Shown in pieces: positions 1 through 7,573 of a stretch of 13,879 nucleotides of DNA. Made by a program: the position numbers and the translations under genes. Where the stretch lies: NCBI GenBank assembly GCA_026984165.1, contig JALSSQ010000140.1:1-13879 (forward strand), in the 5' to 3' direction. The notes under the pieces are model-generated. The model saw only the letters and a list, made by a program, of their open reading frames with translations. It ran no database searches and was not told the origin of the DNA. The first letter of the stretch is position 1. Every line of letters starts with the position of its first letter. Origin of the DNA: Sulfurovum sp. Its GTDB lineage: Bacteria > Campylobacterota > Campylobacteria > Campylobacterales > Sulfurovaceae.

Positions 1-1642
1 TGCTGGTCTCTAACATACGTCTGTTTGTGTAGGGGTCATGGTAGAGTGTACCGTTTGCATTTTTTTTGTAGATGTTTTCTGTTTTCATACCACAGCTAGT
101 CACAGTACTACTACTCTCGTCTATGGCATTTTCATACAAAACTACATCACCAGTAGGCAGGGTCTTTTCACTTTTGAGTATGCCGTTTTGAACGAAGTGA
201 TTTTTATAGGTTACTACATCGCCAGAGGCCCTAGTGACCTTGTGCGTACCAAAGGTAGTTGAAGAGCTAGCCCCAAAGTTCCACTCACCCTGTTCGGCAT
301 CTATGACCTTGACCACTTTACCTGCATTGTCAAAGAAGTGCAAAAAGGCATTGCCATTGGGTTCTGTCTCTTTGGTCATCAAGTGACGCTCATATTCAAA
401 GACATACGAAGAAGTATCTTCATACTGCACCTCTACCAAATCGCCCTTAGCATCGACACTTAAAAGCGTTCTTTGCCCCGTAGGAGCGACGATAGCAGTG
501 ACTAAGCCAGCCCCATCTCGTTCTATGGTTGAAATTTGTCCATAAATATCGGTCAGTGTTACCAATCTACCCATATTATCGTACCCAAAAGTGGTTTTGG
601 TCTCTTTGGTGTAGAGGTCTCTGATACTTTGGAGTTTGCCATCGACATCAAAAAGGTACGCGTTTGAGCCATAAGAGACAACAGTAAAAGCATTTTCTTG
701 GGTACTTTGTACATAGGCATAAAGTGTTCCAGAACCAAGATACAGTTTGCCATCTACTAACTTTGCATGAGTGCTAATGCTCCAGCCATGCGCCAGCGTA
801 GTATCCTTTATATTGGCAGAAGAGTAGTGCAAGCCAAAATCTACACCTGTAACTTCTATGTCTTCGTGAAAAGTGTTGTCATGAGGGGAGACATAGGAGC
901 TTATGGATTCATCTGTTTCGACTTTACATGTTTGTACCAAACATCTAAACACATCTTTACAGTTTACTTTTTTTTGTTGTATCTCAGCGTGAGAGATAGC
1001 AGAACACTCAGCAGAACGGTCTTGCGGTGCTTTCCATGTGAAAGCAACTTGTTGGTTAGAGGCTTTTTCTGGGAAGTTGGTGTTGGGATGTTCACATTTT
1101 TTTGTTGATTGCCAACATTTTGCATTGACCCCACAACATCCCGTTCCCCATTTTTGTACTAAAATATCTGTTCTATTGGTATCGTTACAAACATCTGGTA
1201 AATGTTTATCAAGTTCAGCACAATCATATCCTCCTATTTGTTTCCATTGTGTTGTTTCATTGTTTTCTGGTGGTGTTGGGGTTGGGTCGGAGGGTTCGGT
1301 GCAAGGAATACATCTATAATTATCAACAACGACGTGACCTGATATATTTTCAAAACAATATGCCTCTCCAGTTATGTATCTTGTATCAACGCATTTTATA
1401 TTAGTATGCCATTCAAGATGAAGCTGTTGTTCAGTCCCAGATTTGTGACAACTCATAAAGAATTTTGGCGGGAAATATCCACTCATTTTATACCAATCAC
1501 TATCTGTTGTATGAGGAGCTTGCACAAGTTTCCATGTCCCGTTACAGGTACAATTTTTAATTTGTGATGGGTCATTGCTTCTAAAGGCATAAGCATTTTG
1601 AAGACTTAAAAGTATACAGCTAATAAAAATAATATGTTTCAC
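1..1642 (-). CDS. Secreted RHS/YD-repeat protein with Cys-rich N-terminal region (partial, C-terminus beyond window)
   Basis: The minus strand reads open from a GTG at 1642 to base 1, 547 codons without a stop. The GTG is chosen because AAGGA (complement of 1649-1653) lies 6 nt upstream and a signal peptide starts at once: Lys-His, a hydrophobic core, then NAYA with likely cleavage near residue 19. Residues 31-239 hold 17 cysteines (CxC at 31/33, CxxC at 111/114, CC at 169-170), split by a Pro-rich linker near 118-126. From about 260 the sequence becomes RHS-like: VDFGLHYSS, then HGWSIS (the GW of RHS/teneurin shells), then YD-type repeats such as YDNMGRL (354-360) and the following Gly/Asp-rich strands. 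RHS proteins form beta-shells that often carry a variable C-terminal toxin; that end is outside the window, so function is open. A secreted, disulfide-bonded surface protein is inferred. The RHS assignment is firm; the Cys-rich part I do not recognise. Confidence 0.88.
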   Translation of the reverse strand, partial: MKHIIFISCILLSLQNAYAFRSNDPSQIKNCTCNGTWKLVQAPHTTDSDWYKMSGYFPPKFFMSCHKSGTEQQLHLEWHTNIKCVDTRYITGEAYCFENISGHVVVDNYRCIPCTEPSDPTPTPPENNETTQWKQIGGYDCAELDKHLPDVCNDTNRTDILVQKWGTGCCGVNAKCWQSTKKCEHPNTNFPEKASNQQVAFTWKAPQDRSAECSAISHAEIQQKKVNCKDVFRCLVQTCKVETDESISSYVSPHDNTFHEDIEVTGVDFGLHYSSANIKDTTLAHGWSISTHAKLVDGKLYLGSGTLYAYVQSTQENAFTVVSYGSNAYLFDVDGKLQSIRDLYTKETKTTFGYDNMGRLVTLTDIYGQISTIERDGAGLVTAIVAPTGQRTLLSVDAKGDLVEVQYEDTSSYVFEYERHLMTKETEPNGNAFLHFFDNAGKVVKVIDAEQGEWNFGASSSTTFGTHKVTRASGDVVTYKNHFVQNGILKSEKTLPTGDVVLYENAIDESSSTVTSCGMKTENIYKKNANGTLYHDPYTNRRMLETS

Positions 1643-1666
1643 AATGATTCCTTTATACTTTTAAAA

Positions 1667-1696
1667 AGTCTACAGAAAAAATGGGGGGGGTGTCAA
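1667..1696 (-). promoter_or_regulatory. Predicted promoter of the RHS gene with C8 tract in the spacer
   Basis: On the minus strand a consensus -35 TTGACA (complement of 1691-1696) is followed by eight C (1683-1690) and then a -10-like TAGACT (complement of 1667-1672), giving an 18-nt spacer. Transcription would start near 1660, leaving a short leader that contains the AAGGA ribosome site. The -35 is perfect; the -10 matches TATAAT at four of six positions including the first two and the last. The homopolymer lies wholly inside the spacer. Promoter assignment is from sequence only. Confidence 0.55.
1683..1690. repeat. G8/C8 homopolymeric tract
   Basis: Eight consecutive G on the plus strand in an otherwise AT-rich intergenic region. 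Poly-G/C tracts of about this length are well known as slippage sites for phase variation in Campylobacterota and Neisseria. Here the tract abuts the RHS -35 box and begins 41 bases upstream of the RHS start codon. Eight is near the lower end of lengths known to be unstable. Confidence 0.9.
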
Positions 1697-1707
1697 GGCT
1701 AGAGTCG

Positions 1708-1736
1708 TTAAACTTTTACACACATTTGGATAAAAT
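1708..1736 (+). promoter_or_regulatory. Predicted promoter of ccoI
   Basis: TTAAAC (1708-1713), 17-nt spacer, TAAAAT (1731-1736). It would start transcription near 1743 and give a leader of about 27 nt with TAAGGA (1758-1763) before the ccoI start. Its -35 is only 11 bp from the -35 of the divergent RHS promoter, so the two polymerase sites are back to back and may interfere. No FNR/CRP-type palindrome was recognised between them. Confidence 0.45.
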
Positions 1737-1769
1737 AATTCAAACGAATGATTTTCATAAGGATTGGTC

Positions 1770-4172
1770 TTGGCTGAAGTCGCATGTACACACTGTAACC
1801 TTACTTTTTCTGAAAATGTGATGATTGTTGAGGGGGAGCACTACTTCTGCTGTAAAGGCTGTCAGGGTGTATATCATCTACTTAATGCTGAAGGTTTAGA
1901 TAGTTTTTATGACAAATTGGGAGATACTAAACTTCAACCAGCCACACAAGAAAAAAGTGACCTTGAGAAGTTTGACCTTGAAGGCTTTAAAAACAAATAT
2001 ATCAAGGTAAATGAAGATGGGCTTCATGAGATACACCTCATCATAGAAGGCATACACTGTTCTGCCTGTGTCTGGCTCAACGAAAAAGTACTGCATAAAA
2101 CAGAGGGTGTCATAGAAGCCTCTATCAACTACACCAACAACAAAGCAAAAGTCATCTGGGATCCAGATATTGTTAAACTCTCTACACTTATAGAAACCAT
2201 ACGTTCTATAGGATACAACGCCTACCCTTATGATTCCAAACTGCAAGAAGAACGTGCCATCGCTACACGAAAAACCTACTATACACGCATACTGGTAGCT
2301 GTGTTTGGGGCGATGAATATTATGTGGTTGGCTATTGCACACTATGCAGGTTATTTCGGAGGGATACAACAATCTTTTAAAGATATTCTCAATTGGGCTG
2401 AATTTATACTCGCTACGCCTGTACTCTTTTACTCCGGATGGATATTTTTCAAAGGTGCCTATTATGGCTATAAAAACCATATTGTTAATATGGATACGCT
2501 TGTCGCCTCTGGTGCTCTGTCTGCCTATCTTTACTCTATCTATGCCATGCTTTCTCACAAAGGTGAAGTATATTTTGACTCAGTGGTCATGATTATCACC
2601 TTTGTACTTGTCGGGAAATACCTTGAAGTGCTCAGTAAAAAATCTGCTATAGATACACTAGATAGTATTATGGGAAGTACTCCTACAGAGGTGACTACTC
2701 TCAAAGAAGGTATCAAATCTTTGGTTTCGGTAGAAAATGTATGTATCGGAGATATTATCGAACTTAAACCTGGAGAGAAGGTAATGATTGATGGTATCCT
2801 CACTCAAGGTGAAGCCTCTTTTGATGAATCTCCACTTACAGGAGAAAATGAACCTGTCTATAAGAAAAAAGGAGATGAAATACTCTCAGGTTCACTCTGC
2901 CTGGACTCTGTTGTACATTATAAAGCAAACAAAGATATATCCTCTTCACTTTTGACATCTATTGTCAATCTTCTTGAAGAATCCATTACCAAAAAACCAC
3001 ATATCGAACAACTTGCCAATACAGTATCTGGCTATTTCTCAACCATTATTCTTTTGATTGCCTTATCTACTTTTATGGGATGGTATTTTTTTAGTGGAGA
3101 TTTTGAACAGGCACTCATCGTAAGTATCTCCGTCATTGTTATCGCTTGTCCTTGTGCGTTAGGCTTAGCTACCCCTATGGCAACACTTGTAGGTATAAGC
3201 GTTGCCGCCAAACGAAACATTCTTTTTAAAGAAGCTACTTTTTTAGAAACAATGGCAAAATCCAATGTACTCGCACTAGATAAAACAGGTACCATCACAG
3301 AAGGAAAACCTTCTGTGATTGATGTGAAAATATATGAAGGATTTGAACCTGCGCTTCTTTTAGCTTTGGTTAATAGCTCTAATCACCCCATTTCCAAAGG
3401 TATTAAAGCCTATCTTGAATCTACCTATGAAACACTTCCTTCCTCTCATGTAAAAAATATAAAAAGTATCGAAGCCAAAGGTATGTCAGCCACATACCAA
3501 AATCAACAACTTTTAGGTGGCAATAGTCTATTATTGCAAGAAAATGGGCTAGATGTTAACATAAATTCAGACAATACACTGTTCCTCTTTGCTATTAATC
3601 ATACACTTGTTGCCTGTTTTGAACTCACCGATACCATACGTCAAGGGGCAGCCAAAGCGATTAAAAACATACAAAAGTTAGGCATAGAAGTAGTGATGCT
3701 TACAGGTGACAATGAACGCAGTGCAAAAAAAGTAGCTAAAGAAGTGGGTATCACACAGATACAAGCAAAACTACTGCCTCAAGACAAAGCTCATGTTATA
3801 CACACACATCATCAAAAGGGTAATGTTGTAGTCATGGTAGGAGATGGCATTAATGATGCTATTGCACTTGCTTCTTCAGATATTGCTATTGCCATGGGCA
3901 ATGGTACAGATGTTGCAATCAATGTTAGTGATGTAGTTCTTTTGGACGAAAAACCAGAAAGTATCCATGAAGCCTATAAAATCTCTCAGCGTACTTATAG
4001 GGCGGTCAAAGAAAATTTAGGCTTTTCATTGTTATATAATGTCATCGCTGTACCGCTTGCCGTATTAGGCTATGTCAACCCTCTTATTGCTGCGCTCTCT
4101 ATGTCATTGAGCTCGTTAGTGGTAGTAAGCAATTCGTTGCGTATTAAACATTTAAAATTGAAGGATAAATAG
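1770..4172 (+). CDS. ccoI: Copper-translocating P1B-type ATPase CcoI (cbb3 oxidase assembly)
   Basis: Inner-membrane ATPase of the CcoI/FixI type, which moves copper across the cytoplasmic membrane for cbb3 cytochrome oxidase maturation. From the chosen start (800 aa) the order is: an N-terminal Cys-rich metal-binding module (CTHC near 6-9, CCKGC near 27-31), an HMA domain with CSAC near 97-100, transmembrane helices, the actuator loop LTGE near 357, the membrane copper site CPC near 460-462, the phosphorylated Asp in DKTGT near 504, the HP dipeptide near 539, and TGDN and GDGIND of the P-domain. All catalytic motifs are intact. The start is TTG at 1770, because TAAGGA at 1758-1763 sits 6 nt upstream; the in-frame TTG at 1764 directly abuts that site and is less likely. 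ccoS follows with a one-base overlap, which distinguishes this from a generic CopA. The ccoNOQP structural genes are not in the window. Confidence 0.93.
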   Translation: MAEVACTHCNLTFSENVMIVEGEHYFCCKGCQGVYHLLNAEGLDSFYDKLGDTKLQPATQEKSDLEKFDLEGFKNKYIKVNEDGLHEIHLIIEGIHCSACVWLNEKVLHKTEGVIEASINYTNNKAKVIWDPDIVKLSTLIETIRSIGYNAYPYDSKLQEERAIATRKTYYTRILVAVFGAMNIMWLAIAHYAGYFGGIQQSFKDILNWAEFILATPVLFYSGWIFFKGAYYGYKNHIVNMDTLVASGALSAYLYSIYAMLSHKGEVYFDSVVMIITFVLVGKYLEVLSKKSAIDTLDSIMGSTPTEVTTLKEGIKSLVSVENVCIGDIIELKPGEKVMIDGILTQGEASFDESPLTGENEPVYKKKGDEILSGSLCLDSVVHYKANKDISSSLLTSIVNLLEESITKKPHIEQLANTVSGYFSTIILLIALSTFMGWYFFSGDFEQALIVSISVIVIACPCALGLATPMATLVGISVAAKRNILFKEATFLETMAKSNVLALDKTGTITEGKPSVIDVKIYEGFEPALLLALVNSSNHPISKGIKAYLESTYETLPSSHVKNIKSIEAKGMSATYQNQQLLGGNSLLLQENGLDVNINSDNTLFLFAINHTLVACFELTDTIRQGAAKAIKNIQKLGIEVVMLTGDNERSAKKVAKEVGITQIQAKLLPQDKAHVIHTHHQKGNVVVMVGDGINDAIALASSDIAIAMGNGTDVAINVSDVVLLDEKPESIHEAYKISQRTYRAVKENLGFSLLYNVIAVPLAVLGYVNPLIAALSMSLSSLVVVSNSLRIKHLKLKDK
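3294..3319. repeat. Perfect 11-bp inverted repeat inside ccoI
   Basis: ATCACAGAAGG (3294-3304), loop AAAA, then CCTTCTGTGAT (3309-3319), a perfect 11-bp stem with a tetraloop. It lies just after the phosphorylation motif and encodes ITEGKPSVID. No T-tract follows on either strand, so it does not look like a terminator. It may be an mRNA stem or chance under codon constraint. Confidence 0.85.
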
Positions 4173-4426
4173 TGTCAGAAAGTATTGTAATTTTAATGAT
4201 AAGTATCTCAACATTCCTCGGTGCCATAGGGCTTATAGCATTGATTTGGGCAGTGAAAACAGGACAGTTTGATGATCACAGTAAATTTATAGATGCCGTA
4301 CGTCACGACAATGAAGAAGATTTACAAGATGCAGCCATAATGTCCGAAAAGAAAAAAAGATATCAAAAAAAGAACCCATTAGAAAAGAAAAAATTAGATA
4401 CAAAAAACTATATGCCTCCTGATTAA
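4172..4426 (+). CDS. ccoS: cbb3-type cytochrome oxidase assembly protein CcoS
   Basis: A small (84 aa) single-span membrane protein needed to assemble active cbb3 oxidase. One N-terminal transmembrane helix (about residues 4-27) is followed by the conserved AVKTGQFDD segment at the membrane exit, then a charged Lys/Glu-rich cytoplasmic tail somewhat longer than in short CcoS proteins. It starts at GTG 4172 and shares the final G of the ccoI stop; AAGGA at 4161-4165 is 6 nt upstream, so the two are translationally coupled. The pairing with ccoI supports both assignments. Confidence 0.88.
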   Translation: MSESIVILMISISTFLGAIGLIALIWAVKTGQFDDHSKFIDAVRHDNEEDLQDAAIMSEKKKRYQKKNPLEKKKLDTKNYMPPD

Positions 4427-4491
4427 CGTACAAAATTATGACAGTATCTTTCAACATATCATCAAATCAAGTTTATCTTTTAGAAATTATG

Positions 4492-4517
4492 TTATTATAT
4501 GAATAAATATTAAAAGG
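4492..4517 (+). promoter_or_regulatory. Possible promoter and ribosome site of the YfaZ-like gene
   Basis: In the 97-base gap after ccoS an AT-rich stretch contains a -10-like TATTAT (4493-4498) with no convincing -35. AAAAGG at 4512-4517 lies 6 nt before the ATG at 4524. No hairpin terminator for ccoIS was seen in the gap, so read-through from ccoS remains possible. Confidence 0.3.
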
Positions 4518-4523
4518 CTTATC

Positions 4524-5087
4524 ATGACTCTTAAAAACATATTAATAGCAACATTCTTTCTTTCAAATACAGTCTATGCAGAAAATAGCATTGGTATTGA
4601 TATTAACCGTAATGATGTCGAGGCACTTGCTTCAATCAATGTAAATGCTCTGGCAGATTATGCAAATGGTACAACCTATATTTTAGATGCAAATTATCTT
4701 CGTTCAGATGGCAACAATATGACCCGTATAGGTTTTTCAGGACAGAACCGATTACAAGGCATTGAAGGACTCACACTTGCTTTTGGTCTTAAAGGTGTGT
4801 TTGCAAGCAACTTTTTAGCTTTTCCTCTCATGGCAAAAGCCACCTATGCACTTCCATTAAAAGATAGTATCCCAAACACTTCACTCTCTATCAGTCTAGC
4901 TTATGCCCCCTCAGTCCTCTCTTTTAGAGATGCCGATAACTATTCTGATTTTAGACTTGAGGCGGATATGGAGATTATATCCAATATTCATCTTTTCACA
5001 GGATACCGCAATATTTCAACCAACCATAATCACTATGACCAAACCTTCAACAATAGCTTTTATGGTGGATTGAAACTTAGTTTTTAA
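4524..5087 (+). CDS. YfaZ-family outer membrane protein
   Basis: A 187-aa precursor with a clear signal peptide (NTVYA, cleavage near residue 19). The mature part alternates hydrophobic and polar residues as in a small beta-barrel (for example LTLAFGLKGVFAS and TSLSISLAYAPS) and ends in FYGGLKLSF, with the C-terminal Phe typical of a BAM recognition strand. It resembles the YfaZ family as I recall it; that family has no firmly established function. Cysteine is absent from the mature part, as is usual for outer-membrane barrels. The gene stands between ccoS and galE with its own likely ribosome site. A role in the envelope is inferred; no link to the neighbouring glycan genes is shown. Confidence 0.72.
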   Translation: MTLKNILIATFFLSNTVYAENSIGIDINRNDVEALASINVNALADYANGTTYILDANYLRSDGNNMTRIGFSGQNRLQGIEGLTLAFGLKGVFASNFLAFPLMAKATYALPLKDSIPNTSLSISLAYAPSVLSFRDADNYSDFRLEADMEIISNIHLFTGYRNISTNHNHYDQTFNNSFYGGLKLSF

Positions 5088-5096
5088 TGGTATAAT
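5070..5096 (+). promoter_or_regulatory. Predicted promoter of the galE operon
   Basis: Perfect TATAAT (5091-5096) preceded by TGG (5088-5090), an extended -10. TTGAAA (5070-5075) lies 15 nt further up, inside the end of the YfaZ-like gene; the spacer is short, which an extended -10 can tolerate. GAGGGA (5121-5126) then precedes the galE ATG. It probably drives galE, the phosphomutase gene and pgi. Confidence 0.6.
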
Positions 5097-5129
5097 TCGA
5101 TAGAAATAATAAATAATAAAGAGGGAACC

Positions 5130-6152
5130 ATGACCATTCTTGTTACAGGAGGTGCGGGCTATATTGGATCACACACATCCATATTGCTTATAGAGGCAGG
5201 ATATGATATTATTGTGTTCGACAACTTTTCAAATGCATCACATGAAAGCATCAAGCGTGTTGAAAAAATTGTTGGACAAAGTATCACACTCATTGAAGGT
5301 GATATACGTAATAGAACTGATTTAGAAAATGTTTTTTCTTCTTACTCCATAGATGCTGTTATCCACTTTGCTGGACTTAAAGCAGTGGGAGAATCTGTTG
5401 AAAAGCCATTAAGCTATTATGATAACAATATTTATGGTACCATGGTTCTTTGTGAAATCATGTCAAAACACAACTGTAAGTCCATCGTGTTTTCCTCTTC
5501 AGCCACTGTCTATGGCGACCCTCATACGACACCCATTAAAGAAGATTTTCCTCTTTCTGCCACCAATCCGTATGGACGTTCTAAACTTTTTATAGAAGAG
5601 ATGTTACGTGATCTGCATATCTCAGATTCGTCATGGAAAATTGTGCTTTTGCGCTACTTTAACCCTGTAGGAGCACATAGTTCAGGTACCATAGGAGAAG
5701 ATCCTAATGGTATTCCCAATAATCTTATGCCTTTCATCGCACAAACTGCTGTTGGAAAACGTTCGTATCTTTCAATATTTGGTGATGATTACGACACTCA
5801 CGACGGTACAGGAGTACGAGACTACATTCATGTCATGGATCTTGCTGATGGACATGTTAAAGCATTGAATATTATCAAAAATCTTTCAAAAGTCATGACT
5901 ATTAATTTAGGTACAGGTACAGGATATTCTGTGCTTGATATGGTAAAGGCTTTTGAAAAAGCCTCTGGTAAAAAAGTACCTTATCAAATTGCTCCACGAC
6001 GTGCAGGTGATGTTGCAAAATGTTTTGCAGATCCAAGTTATGCAAAAAAGATACTTGGCTGGGAAGCCAAAAAAGGCATAGTACAAATGTGCGAAGACAG
6101 CTGGAGATGGCAAGCAAACAATCCTGATGGATACAAGGGAAAAAGTATATGA
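5130..6152 (+). CDS. galE: UDP-glucose 4-epimerase
   Basis: Interconverts UDP-glucose and UDP-galactose with bound NAD in the cytoplasm. It is an extended short-chain dehydrogenase of 340 aa, the normal GalE length. The NAD-binding motif GGAGYIGSH is at residues 7-15, DNFSN at 31-35, DIR near 58-60, catalytic Ser in SSSATVYG (123-125) and the Tyr148/Lys152 pair in YGRSK. RYFNPVGAH (175-183) and the substrate-pocket RDYIHVMDLAD (230-240) are typical of GalE. It ends in an ATGA overlap with the phosphomutase gene, so it heads an operon. With Glf downstream its product UDP-galactopyranose is the direct precursor of UDP-galactofuranose. Epimerases acting on N-acetylated sugars share this fold, so extra substrates cannot be excluded. 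Confidence 0.94.
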   Translation: MTILVTGGAGYIGSHTSILLIEAGYDIIVFDNFSNASHESIKRVEKIVGQSITLIEGDIRNRTDLENVFSSYSIDAVIHFAGLKAVGESVEKPLSYYDNNIYGTMVLCEIMSKHNCKSIVFSSSATVYGDPHTTPIKEDFPLSATNPYGRSKLFIEEMLRDLHISDSSWKIVLLRYFNPVGAHSSGTIGEDPNGIPNNLMPFIAQTAVGKRSYLSIFGDDYDTHDGTGVRDYIHVMDLADGHVKALNIIKNLSKVMTINLGTGTGYSVLDMVKAFEKASGKKVPYQIAPRRAGDVAKCFADPSYAKKILGWEAKKGIVQMCEDSWRWQANNPDGYKGKSI

Positions 6153-7573
6153 CACAAGTGATAAAAAAAAGTATCTTTCGTGAATATGATATACGAGGAA
6201 TATTTGAAAAAGAACTCAATGAACAATCTGTCAAGCTTATAGGCTATTTTCTTGGTAAAAGAATAAGAGGAAATAAAATTGTTTCTGTGGGCTATGATGC
6301 ACGTTCTCACTCTCCTGTGTTAAGAGATTTCCTCACATCTGGGCTCAATGCAGCAGGGTGTACCGTCCTTGACATGGGCATGGTCGCTACCCCTGTGAAC
6401 TACTTCTCTAACTACCAAAAAATTAACGATCTTACTCCTCACTCCTCACTCCTCACTTCTGACTTGATGGCATCATCTCCTGATGCCTCCATTATGATTA
6501 CAGGTTCACATAATCCTAGTGAATATAATGGCTTTAAAATAACATTAGATAAAAGTCCATTTTTTGGCGATGATATTTATGCTTTAGGCGATGAGATTAT
6601 CGCCAATGCACACATGAAGATAGAAGAGGATACAAGTAAAACAGAGATTGATGTTAAAACACCATACATTAACTTTATGGTTCAAGCTTTTACACACCTC
6701 AAAGGGCTAGATAAAAAGATTGTCGTTGATGCTGGTAATGGCGTGGCAGATACAGTACTTTCTGCTATCTTTGATGCACTTGACTTTGACTATAAAGGAC
6801 TCTATCTCGAGCCAGATGGTACCTTCCCTAACCATCATCCAGACCCTTCTGTCGAAAAAAACCTTATAGATGTGAAAACTGCACTTGAAAAAGAAGGAGA
6901 TATTGCTTTTGCTTACGATGGAGATGCTGACCGTATCGCTGTCCTTACCCATAAGCACAACATCAAAGGTGACCAAATGGCACTGCTGTATGCGTTGAAA
7001 ATGGATAAACCTACAGTCATTGGTGAAGTCAAATGTTCTCAGGTCATGTATGATGAGCTTGAACGTCGTGGCGCTACTGCCATCATGTATAAAACAGGAC
7101 ACTCTAACCTCAAAGTAAAAATGAAAGAAACAGATGCCGACCTTGCCTGTGAAGTTTCTGGGCACATCTTCTTTAAACATCGTTACTTTGGGTATGATGA
7201 TGCTATTTATGCCACACTTCGTATGTTAGAACTTGTCGCAGATGGCATCGACCTAGATGCCCAGATCGATGCATTGCCACAAGTATTTTCGACTGAAGAG
7301 ATAAAAGTAGAGACAAGTGAAGAAGAGAAGTTTCTCATCATCGATAAAGTGAAAGAACTCCTTCAAAACCCTCCATCAGACTTTCCAAACATCGTCAATA
7401 TTATCGATGTCGATGGTGTACGCATCAACTTTGAAAAAGGCTGGGGACTAGTACGTGCAAGCAATACCACACCTGTACTCGTAACACGCTTTGAATCTAC
7501 CGATGCAACACTCGCTAAAACTTATGAAAAAGAAGTAAATAAACTTATTATACAGGCCAAAGGGCTATTATGA
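6149..7573 (+). CDS. Phosphomannomutase/phosphoglucomutase (AlgC/ManB type)
   Basis: Alpha-D-phosphohexomutase of 474 aa that converts hexose-6-phosphate to hexose-1-phosphate. The N-terminal FREYDIRG (10-17) is typical of PMM/PGM. The phosphoserine loop is TGSHNPSEYNG with Ser120, the Mg loop DGDADR is at 257-262, the sugar-specificity loop EVSGH at 335-339 and the phosphate-binding loop RASNTTP at 436-442. The specificity loop is of the kind that accepts both glucose and mannose phosphates, so it can feed UDP-glucose via GalU and possibly GDP-mannose. It overlaps galE and pgi by ATGA junctions. An insertion-like stretch at about 94-109 (LTPHSSLLTSDLMASS) is encoded by a 7-bp tandem repeat. 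Family assignment is firm; the exact substrate preference is inferred. Confidence 0.92.
   Translation: MTQVIKKSIFREYDIRGIFEKELNEQSVKLIGYFLGKRIRGNKIVSVGYDARSHSPVLRDFLTSGLNAAGCTVLDMGMVATPVNYFSNYQKINDLTPHSSLLTSDLMASSPDASIMITGSHNPSEYNGFKITLDKSPFFGDDIYALGDEIIANAHMKIEEDTSKTEIDVKTPYINFMVQAFTHLKGLDKKIVVDAGNGVADTVLSAIFDALDFDYKGLYLEPDGTFPNHHPDPSVEKNLIDVKTALEKEGDIAFAYDGDADRIAVLTHKHNIKGDQMALLYALKMDKPTVIGEVKCSQVMYDELERRGATAIMYKTGHSNLKVKMKETDADLACEVSGHIFFKHRYFGYDDAIYATLRMLELVADGIDLDAQIDALPQVFSTEEIKVETSEEEKFLIIDKVKELLQNPPSDFPNIVNIIDVDGVRINFEKGWGLVRASNTTPVLVTRFESTDATLAKTYEKEVNKLIIQAKGLL
6434..6461 (+). repeat. Heptanucleotide tandem repeat (ACTCCTC) inside the phosphomutase gene
   Basis: Three perfect copies of ACTCCTC (6434-6454) and a degenerate fourth ACTTCTG (6455-6461). 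Seven is not a multiple of three, so gain or loss of a copy would shift the reading frame. It encodes a Ser/Leu/Thr-rich stretch just upstream of the catalytic phosphoserine loop. Confidence 0.9.

Noticed and set aside
38..1319. Several plus-strand open frames of 74-113 codons and a 64-codon minus-strand frame at 559-753
   Set aside because: They lie within the 547-codon minus-strand RHS frame and have no family features.
1652..1657. TATAAA on the minus strand as the RHS -10 box
   Set aside because: It overlaps the ribosome site region, sits 9 bases from the start codon and is 33 nt from the TTGACA.
1896..2558. 220-codon minus-strand frame opposite ccoI
   Set aside because: Shadow of a well-supported ATPase gene; the residue pattern is not protein-like and there is no ribosome site.
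3294..3319. Hairpin as an intrinsic terminator
   Set aside because: No T-run follows on either strand and it lies in the middle of an intact gene.
5947..5964. AGGCTTTT-GA-AAAAGCCT inverted repeat in galE
   Set aside because: Mostly A/T pairs, with a 2-nt centre that cannot form a loop without opening pairs; it is explained by codons for EAFEKAS.
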